64,000 nucleotides of DNA from Microbacterium luteolum (lineage in GTDB: Bacteria; Actinomycetota; Actinomycetes; Actinomycetales; Microbacteriaceae): NCBI RefSeq assembly GCF_039533965.1, contig NZ_BAAAUN010000001.1, positions 1,958,950-2,022,949 of the forward strand, in the 5' to 3' direction. This document shows, piece by piece, positions 32,206 to 41,033 of the stretch. Made by a program: the position numbers and the translations under genes. Positions within the stretch are counted from its first letter, which is position 1, and every line of letters starts with the position of its first letter. The notes under the pieces are model-generated. The model did not search any database. It had not been told where the DNA came from and worked only from the letters and a program-made list of their open reading frames with translations.

Positions 32206-33606
32206 ATGAGCACCGAGGCTCGACCCGAACGAGCAGCCGTCCGCCTGTCCCCACGCACCGTCGTGCTGTACGCGATCGGCTCGCTCGGCACCGGCGGCTA
32301 CGCCACCCTGCCCGGGCTGGTGCTGACGTACTTCCTGACCGACAACCTCGGCGTGGCCGCGCTGGCGGCCGGACTCATCGTCACCGCGGCGAAGATCTGG
32401 GACGTCATCATCGACCCGCTGATCGGAGCCGCCTCCGACCGGCAGCTCGCGCGGACGGGATCGCGACGAGGGTTCATGATCACCGGCGCCCTCACGCTCC
32501 CCCTCTTCTTCGCGCTCACGTTCGCCGTTCCCCCGTCGTGGGGTCCGGTCGCCGGAGCCGTGTGCGTGCTGCTCGCCTTCCTCGCCACGGCGACCTCCTT
32601 CAGCCTGTTCCAGGTGCCGTACGTCGCTCTGCCCGCCGAGCTGACCGACGGCTACGACGAGCGCACCCGTCTGCTCGGCTGGAGGGTGGTGGTCCTGACC
32701 GCCGCGATCCTGCTGTTCGGTGCCGGCGGCCCCGCTCTCCGCAATGCCGGCTCCGATCCCGTCCTGGGCTACCTCGTGATGGGCGTCGCCGCGGGACTCG
32801 TGATCGGCATCGGGATGCTCATCGCCGCGCGGACCGCGGGCCCTTCGACAAGCTCAGGGGCCCAGGAGGGAGTACCGAGGAATTCGCCGCCGGCCTCCCC
32901 GTGGCGCGATCAGTACCTCTCCGGCTTCCGGGCGCTTCGGCGCAGCCAGCCGTTCCGCGCACTGCTCGGCACCTTCCTGCTGCAAGCCCTGGCCACGGGC
33001 ACGATGCTCGCCGGGGCACAGTACGTCGCGACCTGGGTGCTGCGATCCGAGGATGCGGTGACGTTCGTCTTCGTCGCCCTCGTCGGTCCCGCCCTCCTCG
33101 CCACCCCCGCCTGGACCGCCATCGCGCGGCGGATCGGCAAGGAGCGGGCGTTCGCGATCGCGAGCGCGCTCTTCGCCGTGGCCGCGCTCACGATCACCGC
33201 TGCGGTGTGGGCTCCGGGTGAATGGATCTACGGCTCCGTCGCCGTCGCCGGCATCGCCTACGCCGGGCTGCAGTCCCTGCCCATGGCGATGCTCCCCGAT
33301 GTCATCTCTCACGATGAGCGCGTGAGCGGTCCCGGTCAGGCCGGCACGTTCACCGGCATCTGGACCGCAGGAGAGACGGTCGGCTTCGCCCTCGGCGCCA
33401 CCGTGGTGTCGCTGACGCTCGCGGCGACCGGCTACATCTCGACGGTTGCGGGCGTCGCCGTCCAGCAGCCGGATGCCGCGATCACGGGGATCGTGCTCAG
33501 CTTCAGCATCCTCCCTGCCGTGCTCATGGCCGCGAGCCTGCTGACTCTGCGCCATTACCGCCTGCGCCGTCACGACATCGACGTCGCCGCCGAACCCGGC
33601 GCATAA
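32206..33606 (+). CDS. MFS transporter, GPH (MelB-like) family
   Basis: 466 aa, twelve membrane segments. GPH markers: LTYFLTDNLGVAALAAGLIVTAAKIWDVIIDPLIGAASD, with the Asp residues that in MelB bind cation and sugar, and the loop RTGSRRGFMITGA. The central cytoplasmic loop is lengthened by GPSTSSGAQEGVPRNSPPAS, encoded by a palindromic repeat (32838-32863) that keeps the frame. It probably carries a sugar or glycoside with H+ or Na+. It lies between a glutaredoxin-like gene and an aldehyde dehydrogenase gene on the same strand with 28-bp gaps. Confidence 0.9.
   Translation: MSTEARPERAAVRLSPRTVVLYAIGSLGTGGYATLPGLVLTYFLTDNLGVAALAAGLIVTAAKIWDVIIDPLIGAASDRQLARTGSRRGFMITGALTLPLFFALTFAVPPSWGPVAGAVCVLLAFLATATSFSLFQVPYVALPAELTDGYDERTRLLGWRVVVLTAAILLFGAGGPALRNAGSDPVLGYLVMGVAAGLVIGIGMLIAARTAGPSTSSGAQEGVPRNSPPASPWRDQYLSGFRALRRSQPFRALLGTFLLQALATGTMLAGAQYVATWVLRSEDAVTFVFVALVGPALLATPAWTAIARRIGKERAFAIASALFAVAALTITAAVWAPGEWIYGSVAVAGIAYAGLQSLPMAMLPDVISHDERVSGPGQAGTFTGIWTAGETVGFALGATVVSLTLAATGYISTVAGVAVQQPDAAITGIVLSFSILPAVLMAASLLTLRHYRLRRHDIDVAAEPGA
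32838..32863. repeat. Short palindromic repeat within the MFS gene
   Basis: The core CCCTTCGACAAGCTCAGGG (32841-32859) is an interspersed palindrome seen in many high-GC genomes. Here GGG/CCC flanks enlarge it. It is translated in frame in the loop between helices 6 and 7. Confidence 0.8.
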
Positions 33607-33634
33607 GCTGGGATCCCGTCCGAAGGAGACGCCG

Positions 33635-35431
33635 ATGACTTCTGCGACCACGCCCGCCGCCCCGTCCACCCCCGCGAAGCGCGCACCGAAGGCCGCGGCC
33701 CCCGCGCTGGGCGACGGCGTGCGCGAACGGCTCGACGGGGCGATCGCGGAACTGCAGGTCGGTGCGCGCACCTGGTCCGCCCTCACGGTCGCACAGCGCG
33801 TGACGCTGCTGCGCGCGGTGCGCACGAGCGTCGCCGCCTCCTCCGAGGATTGGGCGCACACGGCCGCCGCCTCGAAGGGCCTCGACGGACGGCATCCGCT
33901 GCGTGGTGAGGAGTGGCTCAGCGGCCCGTACAGCGTGCTGGGCGCACTCGACGCGTACATCGAGACCCTCTCTCGTCTCGCGGAGGGCCGGAACCCGCTC
34001 GACGGCCTCCGGGTCGGCCGTGCTCCCGGAGGCCGCACGCGTGTGCAGGCGTTCCCGTTGACCGGAATCGATCAGTTCCTGCTGTCCGGCTACACCGGCG
34101 AGGTCTGGCTGGAACCCGGCGTCACCCCGAACACCACGCGCGCCGCCGCCGGTCTCGCACAGCGGACGCCCGCCGAACCGGCCGGCGTCGGCCTCGTGCT
34201 CGGCGCGGGCAACATCACCTCGATCCCGGTGCTCGACGTGATGTACGAGCTGCTCGCGCACAACCGCACCGCCCTGCTCAAGGTGAACCCCACGCAGGAT
34301 GCTCTCGTGCCCGTGTACAAGCGTGCGCTCGCGCCCCTCATCGAACCGGGATTCCTGCGCATCGTCCGCGGCGGACCCGAGGTGGGCGCCTACCTCACCG
34401 GCCATCCTGACCTCGCGCACGTGCACATCACCGGGTCGGCGGCCACGTTCGACGCGATCGTCTGGGGTCCGTCGAAGGGCGCCGGAGCCGCGGCGACCGC
34501 GCGACGACGACGCGAGAACCGTCCGCAGCTGAAGAAGCCGATCACGGCGGAGCTCGGCGGCGTCTCGCCGATCATCATCGTGCCGGGCGCGTGGACGGAT
34601 GCCGACCTCACGTACCACGCCGAACACGTCGCGACGATGCGGCTGCAGAACGCCGGCCACAACTGCATCGCCGGCCAGGTGGTCATCCTCTCCTCCGACT
34701 GGGATCAGGCGGATGCCTTCCGCGCCGCGCTCCGACGGGCCTACGCGAACGCGCCGGAACGCCCGATCTGGTACCCCGGCTCCCCTTCGCGGATGCACCT
34801 CGCGACGGAGGAGTACCCCGATGCCCTCGTGCTCGGCGACCGCCTCCTCATCGAGGTCGACGGCGACGACGATCCGTCGGCGCTCCAGAGCACCGAGTAC
34901 TTCGCCCCCGTCCTCGGCGTCGTCACGGTGCCGGGCACCGGTCAGGCGTTCCTCGATGCGGCCGTGGCCCACGCGAACGACAAGCTCCAGGGCACCCTGG
35001 GCGCCAACCTGCTGATCGATCCCACCACCGAGAAGGCGCTCGGTGCCGGCTTCGAGCGGGCGATCACCGCGCTGCGCTACGGATCGATCGCGATCAACGG
35101 CTGGACGGCCTTCGGGTTCATCACCCCGACGATGACCTGGGGCGCCTTCCCCGGCAACACGATCGACGACGTCGGCAGCGGCATCGGGGTCGTGCACAAC
35201 GCCCTGCTGCTCGACCGGGTCGAGCGCTCGGTGATCCGCGGGCCCTTCCGGCCACTGCCCCGTTCCCTGCCTCTGCTCAACGGCGGCGGGCGTCTGACCA
35301 TCCTGCCCAAGCCGCCGTGGTTCGTCTCGGCACACACCGGAGCCGAGGTGAGCGAAGGCCTCACCCGTTTCCGGGCGAGCGGGGGCGTGCTCGGGCTCGT
35401 GAAGACGCTTCTCCGCGCGATGCGCGCCTGA
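33635..35431 (+). CDS. Aldehyde dehydrogenase family protein
   Basis: 598 aa, about 100 residues longer than common ALDHs because of an N-terminal extension and a C-terminal tail. The general-base Glu lies in ITAELGGVSP (residue ~310) and the catalytic Cys in NAGHNCIAGQ. The HITGSAATFDAIVWGP region is the coenzyme loop. A two-helix C-terminal segment after the dehydrogenase fold has PRSLPLLNGGGRLTILPKPPW. Substrate unknown; it probably oxidises an aliphatic or aromatic aldehyde with NAD(P)+. The gene at 35438 is convergent with only 6 bp between stops. Confidence 0.9.
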   Translation: MTSATTPAAPSTPAKRAPKAAAPALGDGVRERLDGAIAELQVGARTWSALTVAQRVTLLRAVRTSVAASSEDWAHTAAASKGLDGRHPLRGEEWLSGPYSVLGALDAYIETLSRLAEGRNPLDGLRVGRAPGGRTRVQAFPLTGIDQFLLSGYTGEVWLEPGVTPNTTRAAAGLAQRTPAEPAGVGLVLGAGNITSIPVLDVMYELLAHNRTALLKVNPTQDALVPVYKRALAPLIEPGFLRIVRGGPEVGAYLTGHPDLAHVHITGSAATFDAIVWGPSKGAGAAATARRRRENRPQLKKPITAELGGVSPIIIVPGAWTDADLTYHAEHVATMRLQNAGHNCIAGQVVILSSDWDQADAFRAALRRAYANAPERPIWYPGSPSRMHLATEEYPDALVLGDRLLIEVDGDDDPSALQSTEYFAPVLGVVTVPGTGQAFLDAAVAHANDKLQGTLGANLLIDPTTEKALGAGFERAITALRYGSIAINGWTAFGFITPTMTWGAFPGNTIDDVGSGIGVVHNALLLDRVERSVIRGPFRPLPRSLPLLNGGGRLTILPKPPWFVSAHTGAEVSEGLTRFRASGGVLGLVKTLLRAMRA

Positions 35432-35437
35432 GGGCGG

Positions 35438-36409
35438 TCAGCGAGCGGCGAATCCGTCTGTCGCGGCGCGCAGGGCCCGCTGGATGCCGGGCTCTGCGGC
35501 CGAGTGACCGGCGTCGTCGACCACGACGAACTCCGCCTCCGGCCAAGCCGTGTGCAGATCCCAAGCCGTCATCATCGGTGTGCAGACGTCGTGTCGGCCC
35601 TGCACGATGACCGCGGGGATGTGACGGATGCCGGCAACGCCCGCGATCAGCTGCCCCTCGGTCCACCAGCCGCGGTTGACGAAGAAGTGGTTCTCGATGC
35701 GGGCGAACGCGGTGGCGTTGCGCGCGTCCGACATCGCGGCGATCTGGGCGGCATCCGGGCGGAGCGTGACGGTCGACGCCTCCCAGGTCGACCAGGCGAC
35801 CGCGGCCGGCACGTGCACGGCGGGGTCGGGGTCGAACAGGCGACGGTGGTACGCCTCGATCATGCGCGAGCGCTCGAGCACCGGGATCGGGGCGACGTAG
35901 TCCTCCCAGAGGTCGGGGAACAGCGCCGCGGCGCCGCCCTCGTAGAACCACTCCAGCTCTTCGCGTCGCAGCGTGAAGATGCCCCGGAGCACGAGCTCGG
36001 ACACGGCATCCGGATGCGCCTGCGCGTAGGCGAGCGCCAGCGCACTCCCCCAGGACCCTCCGAAGACCTGCCACTGCGCGATGCCGAGGTTCTTGCGCAG
36101 CAGCTCGATGTCGGCGATCAGGTGCGCGGTGGTGAGGAAGCGGAAGTCCGCTTCGGGAGTGCTGGCGTGCGGGGTGCTGCGCCCGCAGCCGCGCTGGTCG
36201 AGCAGCACGATCCGGTAGACGGCGGGGTCGAAGAACCGCCGCTGCCAGGGCGAGGTCCCGCTCCCGGGACCCCCGTGGAGGAACACGACCGGCTTGCCGG
36301 CGGGGTTGCCGCTGACCTCCCAGTACATCCGCTGGCCGTCGCCGACGAGGAGCTCGCCCGTCTCGAACGGCTCGATCGGCGGATACAGCGCATCCAGGTT
36401 CTTCGTCAT
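35438..36409 (-). CDS. pip: Proline iminopeptidase
   Basis: 323 aa alpha/beta-hydrolase. The nucleophile elbow is GGSWGS and the oxyanion motif HGGPGSGTSP. The catalytic Asp is in GRHDVCTP and the His in AGHSAAEPG. Family-typical LLDQRGCGRSTPH and NTTxHLIxDIExLR (here TTAHLIADIELLRKNLGI) are present. It removes N-terminal proline from peptides in the cytoplasm. The gene is followed by a convergent aldehyde dehydrogenase gene. Confidence 0.95.
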   Translation of the reverse strand: MTKNLDALYPPIEPFETGELLVGDGQRMYWEVSGNPAGKPVVFLHGGPGSGTSPWQRRFFDPAVYRIVLLDQRGCGRSTPHASTPEADFRFLTTAHLIADIELLRKNLGIAQWQVFGGSWGSALALAYAQAHPDAVSELVLRGIFTLRREELEWFYEGGAAALFPDLWEDYVAPIPVLERSRMIEAYHRRLFDPDPAVHVPAAVAWSTWEASTVTLRPDAAQIAAMSDARNATAFARIENHFFVNRGWWTEGQLIAGVAGIRHIPAVIVQGRHDVCTPMMTAWDLHTAWPEAEFVVVDDAGHSAAEPGIQRALRAATDGFAAR

Positions 36410-36428
36410 CGGTCCCCCAGCCCCGGCC

Positions 36429-37319
36429 TCACGGGCCCAGCTGATCGCCGGGCAGCGTCAGCGTCTGCCCGCATACGCCCAATCCGTTCTGGTAGCCCTC
36501 AGCGAACCAGCGCTGGCGCTGTTCGCTTGTTCCGTGCGTGAAGCTCTCCGGATTCACCGTGCCGGACGACTGCTCCTGGATGTTGTCGTCGCCGACCGCG
36601 AATGCCGCGTTGAGCGCGTCGACCCGCTGTTCCTCGGTCGTCGGCTGGAGATACGAATCGCCGTCGGCATCCTTCTGCTTCGTGATCTGTCCGATCCACG
36701 CGCCGGCGTAGCAGTCGGCCTGCAGTTCGACCCGCACGCCGTTGCTGTCGGGGCCGGTGCCGTTGTTCGGGTAGGCATCCATCACGCCGGTGATGTACTG
36801 GATGTGGTGGCCCCACTCATGACCCACGATGTAGAGCTGCGCGAGATTGCCGGCGGATGCTCCGAACTGCTGCTGCATGAGCTGGAAGAACGTCGGGTCG
36901 ATGTAGACGGTCTGGTCGGGCGGGCAGTAGAAAGGTCCGACGGCGTTGGACGCCGTACCGCAGGCCGTGTTCGTGGCGCCGTCGACGACGATCAGCTGCG
37001 GGGCGCTGTAGTTCTCGACGTTCTCACTCCAGAAATCGTCGAGAGCGAGCTGCGCCCCCGCCATCCGGCAGTCGACGTTCTCGTTCGCATCCTGGCCGGT
37101 GTCGCAGTTCTCGATCACCGAGCCGCCGGCCGGCTCCGTGCCCCCGCCGGGAGCGGCTCCCCCGCCGAGCAGACCGGTCAGGTCGATACCGAGAAGGGGT
37201 CCGGCGATCAGCGCGATGATGCCGAGCACACCCACGACGCCGCCACCGGCGATGGCGGCGTTGCGTCCGCGTCGACGCGTCGTGTTGTTCGAGAGATCGG
37301 CGTCGGGATTGAAGGTCAT
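36429..37319 (-). CDS. Neutral zinc metallopeptidase (YpfJ family)
   Basis: 296 aa from [12 protein letters not shown]. One membrane helix ([24 protein letters not shown], residues ~20-45) anchors a catalytic domain outside. The zinc site is HEWGHHIQ (HExxH), preceded by [16 protein letters not shown] and followed by the third-ligand region ELQADCYAG. The family (PF04228) has conserved structure but little studied function. Gap to the iminopeptidase gene is 19 bp, so both may be cotranscribed; the malate dehydrogenase gene is divergent. Confidence 0.92.
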   Translation of the reverse strand: MTFNPDADLSNNTTRRRGRNAAIAGGGVVGVLGIIALIAGPLLGIDLTGLLGGGAAPGGGTEPAGGSVIENCDTGQDANENVDCRMAGAQLALDDFWSENVENYSAPQLIVVDGATNTACGTASNAVGPFYCPPDQTVYIDPTFFQLMQQQFGASAGNLAQLYIVGHEWGHHIQYITGVMDAYPNNGTGPDSNGVRVELQADCYAGAWIGQITKQKDADGDSYLQPTTEEQRVDALNAAFAVGDDNIQEQSSGTVNPESFTHGTSEQRQRWFAEGYQNGLGVCGQTLTLPGDQLGP

Positions 37320-37371
37320 GCGACGAGGGTACTCCGAGCGACGCACAAGCAACGGACGTAGGCTCGATGAC

Positions 37372-38361
37372 ATGACGACGACGATCACCATCACGGGCGC
37401 GGGCGGACAGATCGGCTACGCGTTGCTGTTCCGCATCGCGGCCGGAGACCTCCTCGGCCCCGATGAGAAGGTGCGGCTCCGACTGCTCGAGATCCCGCAG
37501 GGAATCGCGGCCGCGGAGGGCGCGGCGCTCGAGCTGCAGGACGGCGCGTTCGGCCTGCTGCAGCACGTCGAGGTGACCGACGACCCGGCGGTCGGCTTCG
37601 ACGGGTGCGACCTCGCGCTGCTCGTCGGCGCGCGTCCCCGCGGACCGGGCATGGAGCGCGCCGACCTCCTCGCGGCCAACGCCGGGATCTTCGGCCCCCA
37701 GGGCGCCGCGATCGCGGCGAACGCAGCATCCGGCGTGCGGGTCACGGTGGTCGGCAACCCCGCCAACACGAATGCGCTGATCGCCGCGGCATCCGCCGAC
37801 GGCCTGCCCGCCGAGCGCTTCACGGCGCTCACCCGGCTCGACGAGAACCGCGCGCGGGCTCAGCTGGCGCTGGCCCTCGGCACGCCCGTCGACACGGTCC
37901 GACGCGTTCCGATCTGGGGAAACCACTCGGCCACGCAGTTCCCTGACATCTCGCATGCCACCGTCGGCGGGCAGCCGGTGCACGAGGCACTCGAGCAGAT
38001 CGTGGGCGACGTGCCCGCATGGCTCGAGTCGACGTTCATCCCCCGCGTCGCCAAACGCGGAGCCGAGATCATCGAGGTGCGCGGGTCGTCTTCCGTGGCC
38101 TCCGCCGCGAACGCGGCGATCGACCATGTGCGCGACTGGGTACGCGGCACCGACGACTGGACGTCGGCCGGCGTCGTCTCGCACGGCGAGTACGGCGTGC
38201 CGGAGGGCCTGATCTCGTCGTTCCCCGTGCGATCCGTCGACGGCGAATGGCAGATCGTGGAGGGGCTGGAGCTGAGCGAGTGGGCGCGCGCCCGTGTCGA
38301 CGCCTCGGTCGCCGAGCTCGTCGAGGAGCGCGAGGCGGTGCGGTCGCTCGGCATGCTCTGA
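37372..38361 (+). CDS. mdh: Malate dehydrogenase
   Basis: 329 aa. NAD-binding [34 protein letters not shown], substrate-Arg segment TRLDENRA and the catalytic His in [11 protein letters not shown] are typical of the long-chain cytosolic-type MDH of actinobacteria (TCA cycle, malate/oxaloacetate with NAD+). The ATG at 37372 gives the family-standard N-terminus. It stands alone between divergent and unrelated genes. Confidence 0.95.
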   Translation: MTTTITITGAGGQIGYALLFRIAAGDLLGPDEKVRLRLLEIPQGIAAAEGAALELQDGAFGLLQHVEVTDDPAVGFDGCDLALLVGARPRGPGMERADLLAANAGIFGPQGAAIAANAASGVRVTVVGNPANTNALIAAASADGLPAERFTALTRLDENRARAQLALALGTPVDTVRRVPIWGNHSATQFPDISHATVGGQPVHEALEQIVGDVPAWLESTFIPRVAKRGAEIIEVRGSSSVASAANAAIDHVRDWVRGTDDWTSAGVVSHGEYGVPEGLISSFPVRSVDGEWQIVEGLELSEWARARVDASVAELVEEREAVRSLGML

Positions 38362-38415
38362 GAGTGGTCGCCGCGCAAGGCCGGATCAGGGCAGAATGGA
38401 CCCTGGAGGTGCGCG

Positions 38416-38886
38416 ATGAGCGAGACGATCGATCCCACGAAGGCAGCGGCATCCGTCGACGAAGCCCTCACCAGCCCGCTGCACCTGCCGCACGCCGCGG
38501 CCGAGTGCCCCAAGTGCTTCACCGAGTTGCAGCAGAACCGCGACTGGTGGCTCGCCCGCCCGGTCGGCTCACGCCTGGTCGGCCTGGTCGTCTCCCGTGA
38601 GGGGATGCCGTCGGTCGTCGAGCAGCGCGACGATCTCACCCGCTTCGGCGTGCCGATCGAAGGGTTCCGTCACCCGGCGCCCGACATCCTCGAGAGCTGG
38701 GGCGATCGGCTCGGCCGCCTCATCGCGACGCTCAACGTCGGCGACGTGCTGGTCGTCGCGAACATCAACGCTCTCGGCCGTGATGCCGAAGAGGGCAGGC
38801 GCACGGCCGCAGAGCTGCGCCGACACGGGATCATCGTGAAGGTGCTCAACCACAACGCACGCCACCTGGCCGACGCGACGCGCTGA
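38416..38886 (+). CDS. Resolvase-like small protein without obvious catalytic serine
   Basis: 156 aa. The segment VGDVLVVANINALGRDAEEGRRTAAELRRHGIIVKVLN strongly resembles the 'D-x-L-V-V...LDRLGR...EL..RGI' region of serine-recombinase catalytic domains. However, the YxRVSS-type N-terminal motif is replaced by GSRLVGLVVSREGMPSV, and no DNA-binding domain follows. A CPKC pair near residue 35 could bind metal. It is short, conserved-looking and probably not an active resolvase. It is convergent with the T7SS-island terminal gene, so it marks the island boundary. Confidence 0.6.
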   Translation: MSETIDPTKAAASVDEALTSPLHLPHAAAECPKCFTELQQNRDWWLARPVGSRLVGLVVSREGMPSVVEQRDDLTRFGVPIEGFRHPAPDILESWGDRLGRLIATLNVGDVLVVANINALGRDAEEGRRTAAELRRHGIIVKVLNHNARHLADATR

Positions 38887-38904
38887 GCGCTGCCGCGGCG
38901 GGAC

Positions 38905-39687
38905 TCAGTCGCCGTCGGAGTCGCTCTGGTTCCTCAGCGCCTCGTCATCGAGCAGCGGCAGGTCGGCGCGCGTGACCACCTGCGACGTCACCGCGTACTC
39001 GACCAGGCGGGCGCGACGGTTGGTCGCCAGCTTGCCGGCACCGCCGCGGAGCCCCTGCACGCCCATGCGGTCGAGCTTGTCGCACACGTTGTCGAGCTTG
39101 CGGTTGAACTTGCTCATGGTCCAGCCGAGGCGCTTGGCGGCGTCGCTCGACGACGGCAGTTCGTTCATGCTCACGCCCTCGCGACGCAGCATGGGCTCGG
39201 CGAGCGCGACGATGAGCTGCTTCTGCAGCGGCGTGAAGCTGGCCGGCATGACCGTGGTCTCGCCGCTCATCGACATCTCCACCTGACGCGAGATCTCGTA
39301 GGGGGCCTGCTCGGTGTGCAGGCTCAGCTCATAGGTGAAGGGCCCCGCGGTGAACACGATCACGCTGCGCTCGAAGACGAGCGGCATGCGGGCTCCGGGC
39401 GAGAGCCAGGATTGCACGGCACCGCCGGCGCTGGAGATCGTGGCGGCGAGGCGCACACCCACGTTCGCGAGCCACCACAGCCCATCCCGGTTCTGCAGCT
39501 CCAGGAAATGACGATGAAGATAGGGGTTGTCGTCGATCTCGAGGTCGCCCTCTCGGCCGATGATGAACGGCCGGTCGTGCGGCAGGTCGTGCCACTCCCC
39601 GGCGAACTCCAACCGCAGCGGCACGATCTGCTTCCCCTCGGCCACCTTCGTGCCCGCGCCGAGCTCCGTCGCATTCCGATCAGTCAC
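38905..39687 (-). CDS. FHA-domain protein with C-terminal winged-helix-like domain
   Basis: 260 aa, GTG start behind a G-rich ribosome-binding site. FHA core: RPFIIGREGDLEIDDNPYLHRHFLEL and LWWLANVG, a phosphothreonine-binding fold. Residues ~155-240 (FTPLQKQLIVALAEPMLRREG, SSDAAKRLGWTMSKFNRKLDNVC) form a helix-turn-helix-like domain resembling those used by actinobacterial regulators. It is the last gene in the minus-strand direction of the T7SS island, so it may be a phospho-dependent regulator of it. Another FHA protein and an FHA-bearing ATPase lie at the opposite end. Confidence 0.82.
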   Translation of the reverse strand: MTDRNATELGAGTKVAEGKQIVPLRLEFAGEWHDLPHDRPFIIGREGDLEIDDNPYLHRHFLELQNRDGLWWLANVGVRLAATISSAGGAVQSWLSPGARMPLVFERSVIVFTAGPFTYELSLHTEQAPYEISRQVEMSMSGETTVMPASFTPLQKQLIVALAEPMLRREGVSMNELPSSSDAAKRLGWTMSKFNRKLDNVCDKLDRMGVQGLRGGAGKLATNRRARLVEYAVTSQVVTRADLPLLDDEALRNQSDSDGD

Positions 39688-39772
39688 GTGACTACCCCCC
39701 GGGCTACATCCTGCCACGCTCGGACTCGGGCGGTGGTAGAGGGTGACTACCGGATTTCCGGGATCCGCTCGG

Positions 39773-40459
39773 TCAGGACGCGGGATCGGGCTGCGCTTCG
39801 CCGGCGAGGAACTTCCCGACCAGTCGGTGCGCGTAGTACTGAGTGAGGCTCATGTCGAGCTGGGGCTCGACCTGATCCGGATCGGCCCCGCGCGACATGA
39901 GAGCCTCGAAGATGCGGGAGAGGTCGTGGACGAGCTCCGGATTCAGCGGGCGGTCGTCGTTCCGCTCCGGCTGGTCGTCGCGGCGCCGAGGAAGCACGTC
40001 ATTCGCCGTCAGGGCAGCGCGCCCGAGCGGGGTGGCACCCTTCGAGTCCACCGCGTCGACGACGGCGCCCGCGTCGAGCAGTGCCACCAGCGTCTCGAAG
40101 GCCTCGTCGGCATCCGCGTCGCTGTTCCTGACGCTCCACTCCTTCTCAGAGTCTTTGTTGATCGTCATCTTGACCCAGCGCGACCGCATCACCGCGGCGA
40201 CCGCCGCGTCGTGAAGCACCGACTTCGCCCACCCGCTCGGCGAATCCGTGTCGACGAAGTTCGCGTCGGCGCCGTTCTCGAGCAGGAACCTCGCAAGAGC
40301 GAAGGCTCCCGTGCGAACCGCGACCTGCATAGCGGACTGGCCTGCGTACTGCTTCGGCTGCCCTGTGGCGACGAGGTTGACGAGGGAAGGATCCCTCGCG
40401 ATCCGGTCGCGGACCTTCTGGTCCTCGCCGTCGACGATCTCCTTGAAGATGGCCTGCAT
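39773..40459 (-). CDS. Ankyrin-repeat immunity-like protein
   Basis: 228 aa with about four ankyrin units: SAMQVAVRTGAFALARFLLENGADANF, the insertion WAKSVLHDAAVAA, ETLVALLDAGAVVDAVDSKGATPLGRAAL and IFEALMSRGADPD. No signal peptide. Ankyrin proteins frequently neutralise polymorphic toxins. It starts 4 bp after the Tdi1-like gene in what is clearly one operon with the Ntox15-like toxin, so it may be a second immunity factor. Confidence 0.75.
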   Translation of the reverse strand: MQAIFKEIVDGEDQKVRDRIARDPSLVNLVATGQPKQYAGQSAMQVAVRTGAFALARFLLENGADANFVDTDSPSGWAKSVLHDAAVAAVMRSRWVKMTINKDSEKEWSVRNSDADADEAFETLVALLDAGAVVDAVDSKGATPLGRAALTANDVLPRRRDDQPERNDDRPLNPELVHDLSRIFEALMSRGADPDQVEPQLDMSLTQYYAHRLVGKFLAGEAQPDPAS

Positions 40460-40463
40460 GAGG

Positions 40464-41024
40464 TCAGTGCCCGATGACGCCCTGGAACTCGACCATCACC
40501 TGGATCGCGGCGATCGTCTCCCGCTTCTTGAGGTTCTCCACCTTCTCCGGACCACCCAGCGAACGCAGCGGCACGAACGTGAACGACTGCTCGTACGGCA
40601 GTTCGCCATGCGCCTCCACGGCCTTCGGGAAGATGTCCCAGTTCAGCGTCATGGACAGGTAGTCCTGGCCCGCCAGCTGCAGCATCTCCAGGAACCCGCT
40701 CAGCTCGCTGTTGAGACCGGAGGCACGACCCTCGCGGTACTTCAGACCCACGAAGCCGATACTCGGCTCCCACGTGATGAGGTCGGCGAGGCCCGACACC
40801 ATGATGGGGATCGCGATGCCGTCCCCCTGGGTCTTGCCGATGCAGTCCGCCAGCTCCGCCTCGTACACCGCGGGGTTGATCACGCGCAGGAACCCCCACG
40901 CGAAGGTGCCGTACCCGTAGGTCTCCCACAGTTCGATCACCTCGTCGGGAACGCGGCCCCTGTAGGCCTCGATGATCTCCGGCTCGACCGGCCCGTGCGA
41001 CACGAAGTCCGAAATCTCGATCAT
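40464..41024 (-). CDS. Tdi1-like immunity protein (GAD-like/DUF1851)
   Basis: 186 aa. EIIEAYRGRVPDEVIELWETYGYGTFAWGFLRVINPAVY resembles the GAD-like N-terminal domain. The later ITWEPSIGFVGLKYREG and IFPKAVEAHGELPYEQSFTFVPLRSLGG fit the DUF1851/Tdi1 C-terminal domain, which guards Agrobacterium Tde1 DNase toxin. It follows the Ntox15 toxin gene by 9 bp. No signal peptide, so it should act in the cytoplasm on incoming or self-made toxin. Confidence 0.8.
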   Translation of the reverse strand: MIEISDFVSHGPVEPEIIEAYRGRVPDEVIELWETYGYGTFAWGFLRVINPAVYEAELADCIGKTQGDGIAIPIMVSGLADLITWEPSIGFVGLKYREGRASGLNSELSGFLEMLQLAGQDYLSMTLNWDIFPKAVEAHGELPYEQSFTFVPLRSLGGPEKVENLKKRETIAAIQVMVEFQGVIGH

Positions 41025-41033
41025 GTTTTCAAC

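Noticed and set aside
37914..37922. Additional CTGGGGA box
   Set aside because: It encodes the invariant W-G-N of malate dehydrogenase (catalytic His region) and stands alone without phased copies.
38416..38886. Active site-specific recombinase driving module exchange
   Set aside because: No catalytic Ser motif or DNA-binding domain; the exchange is better explained by long direct repeats and microhomology.
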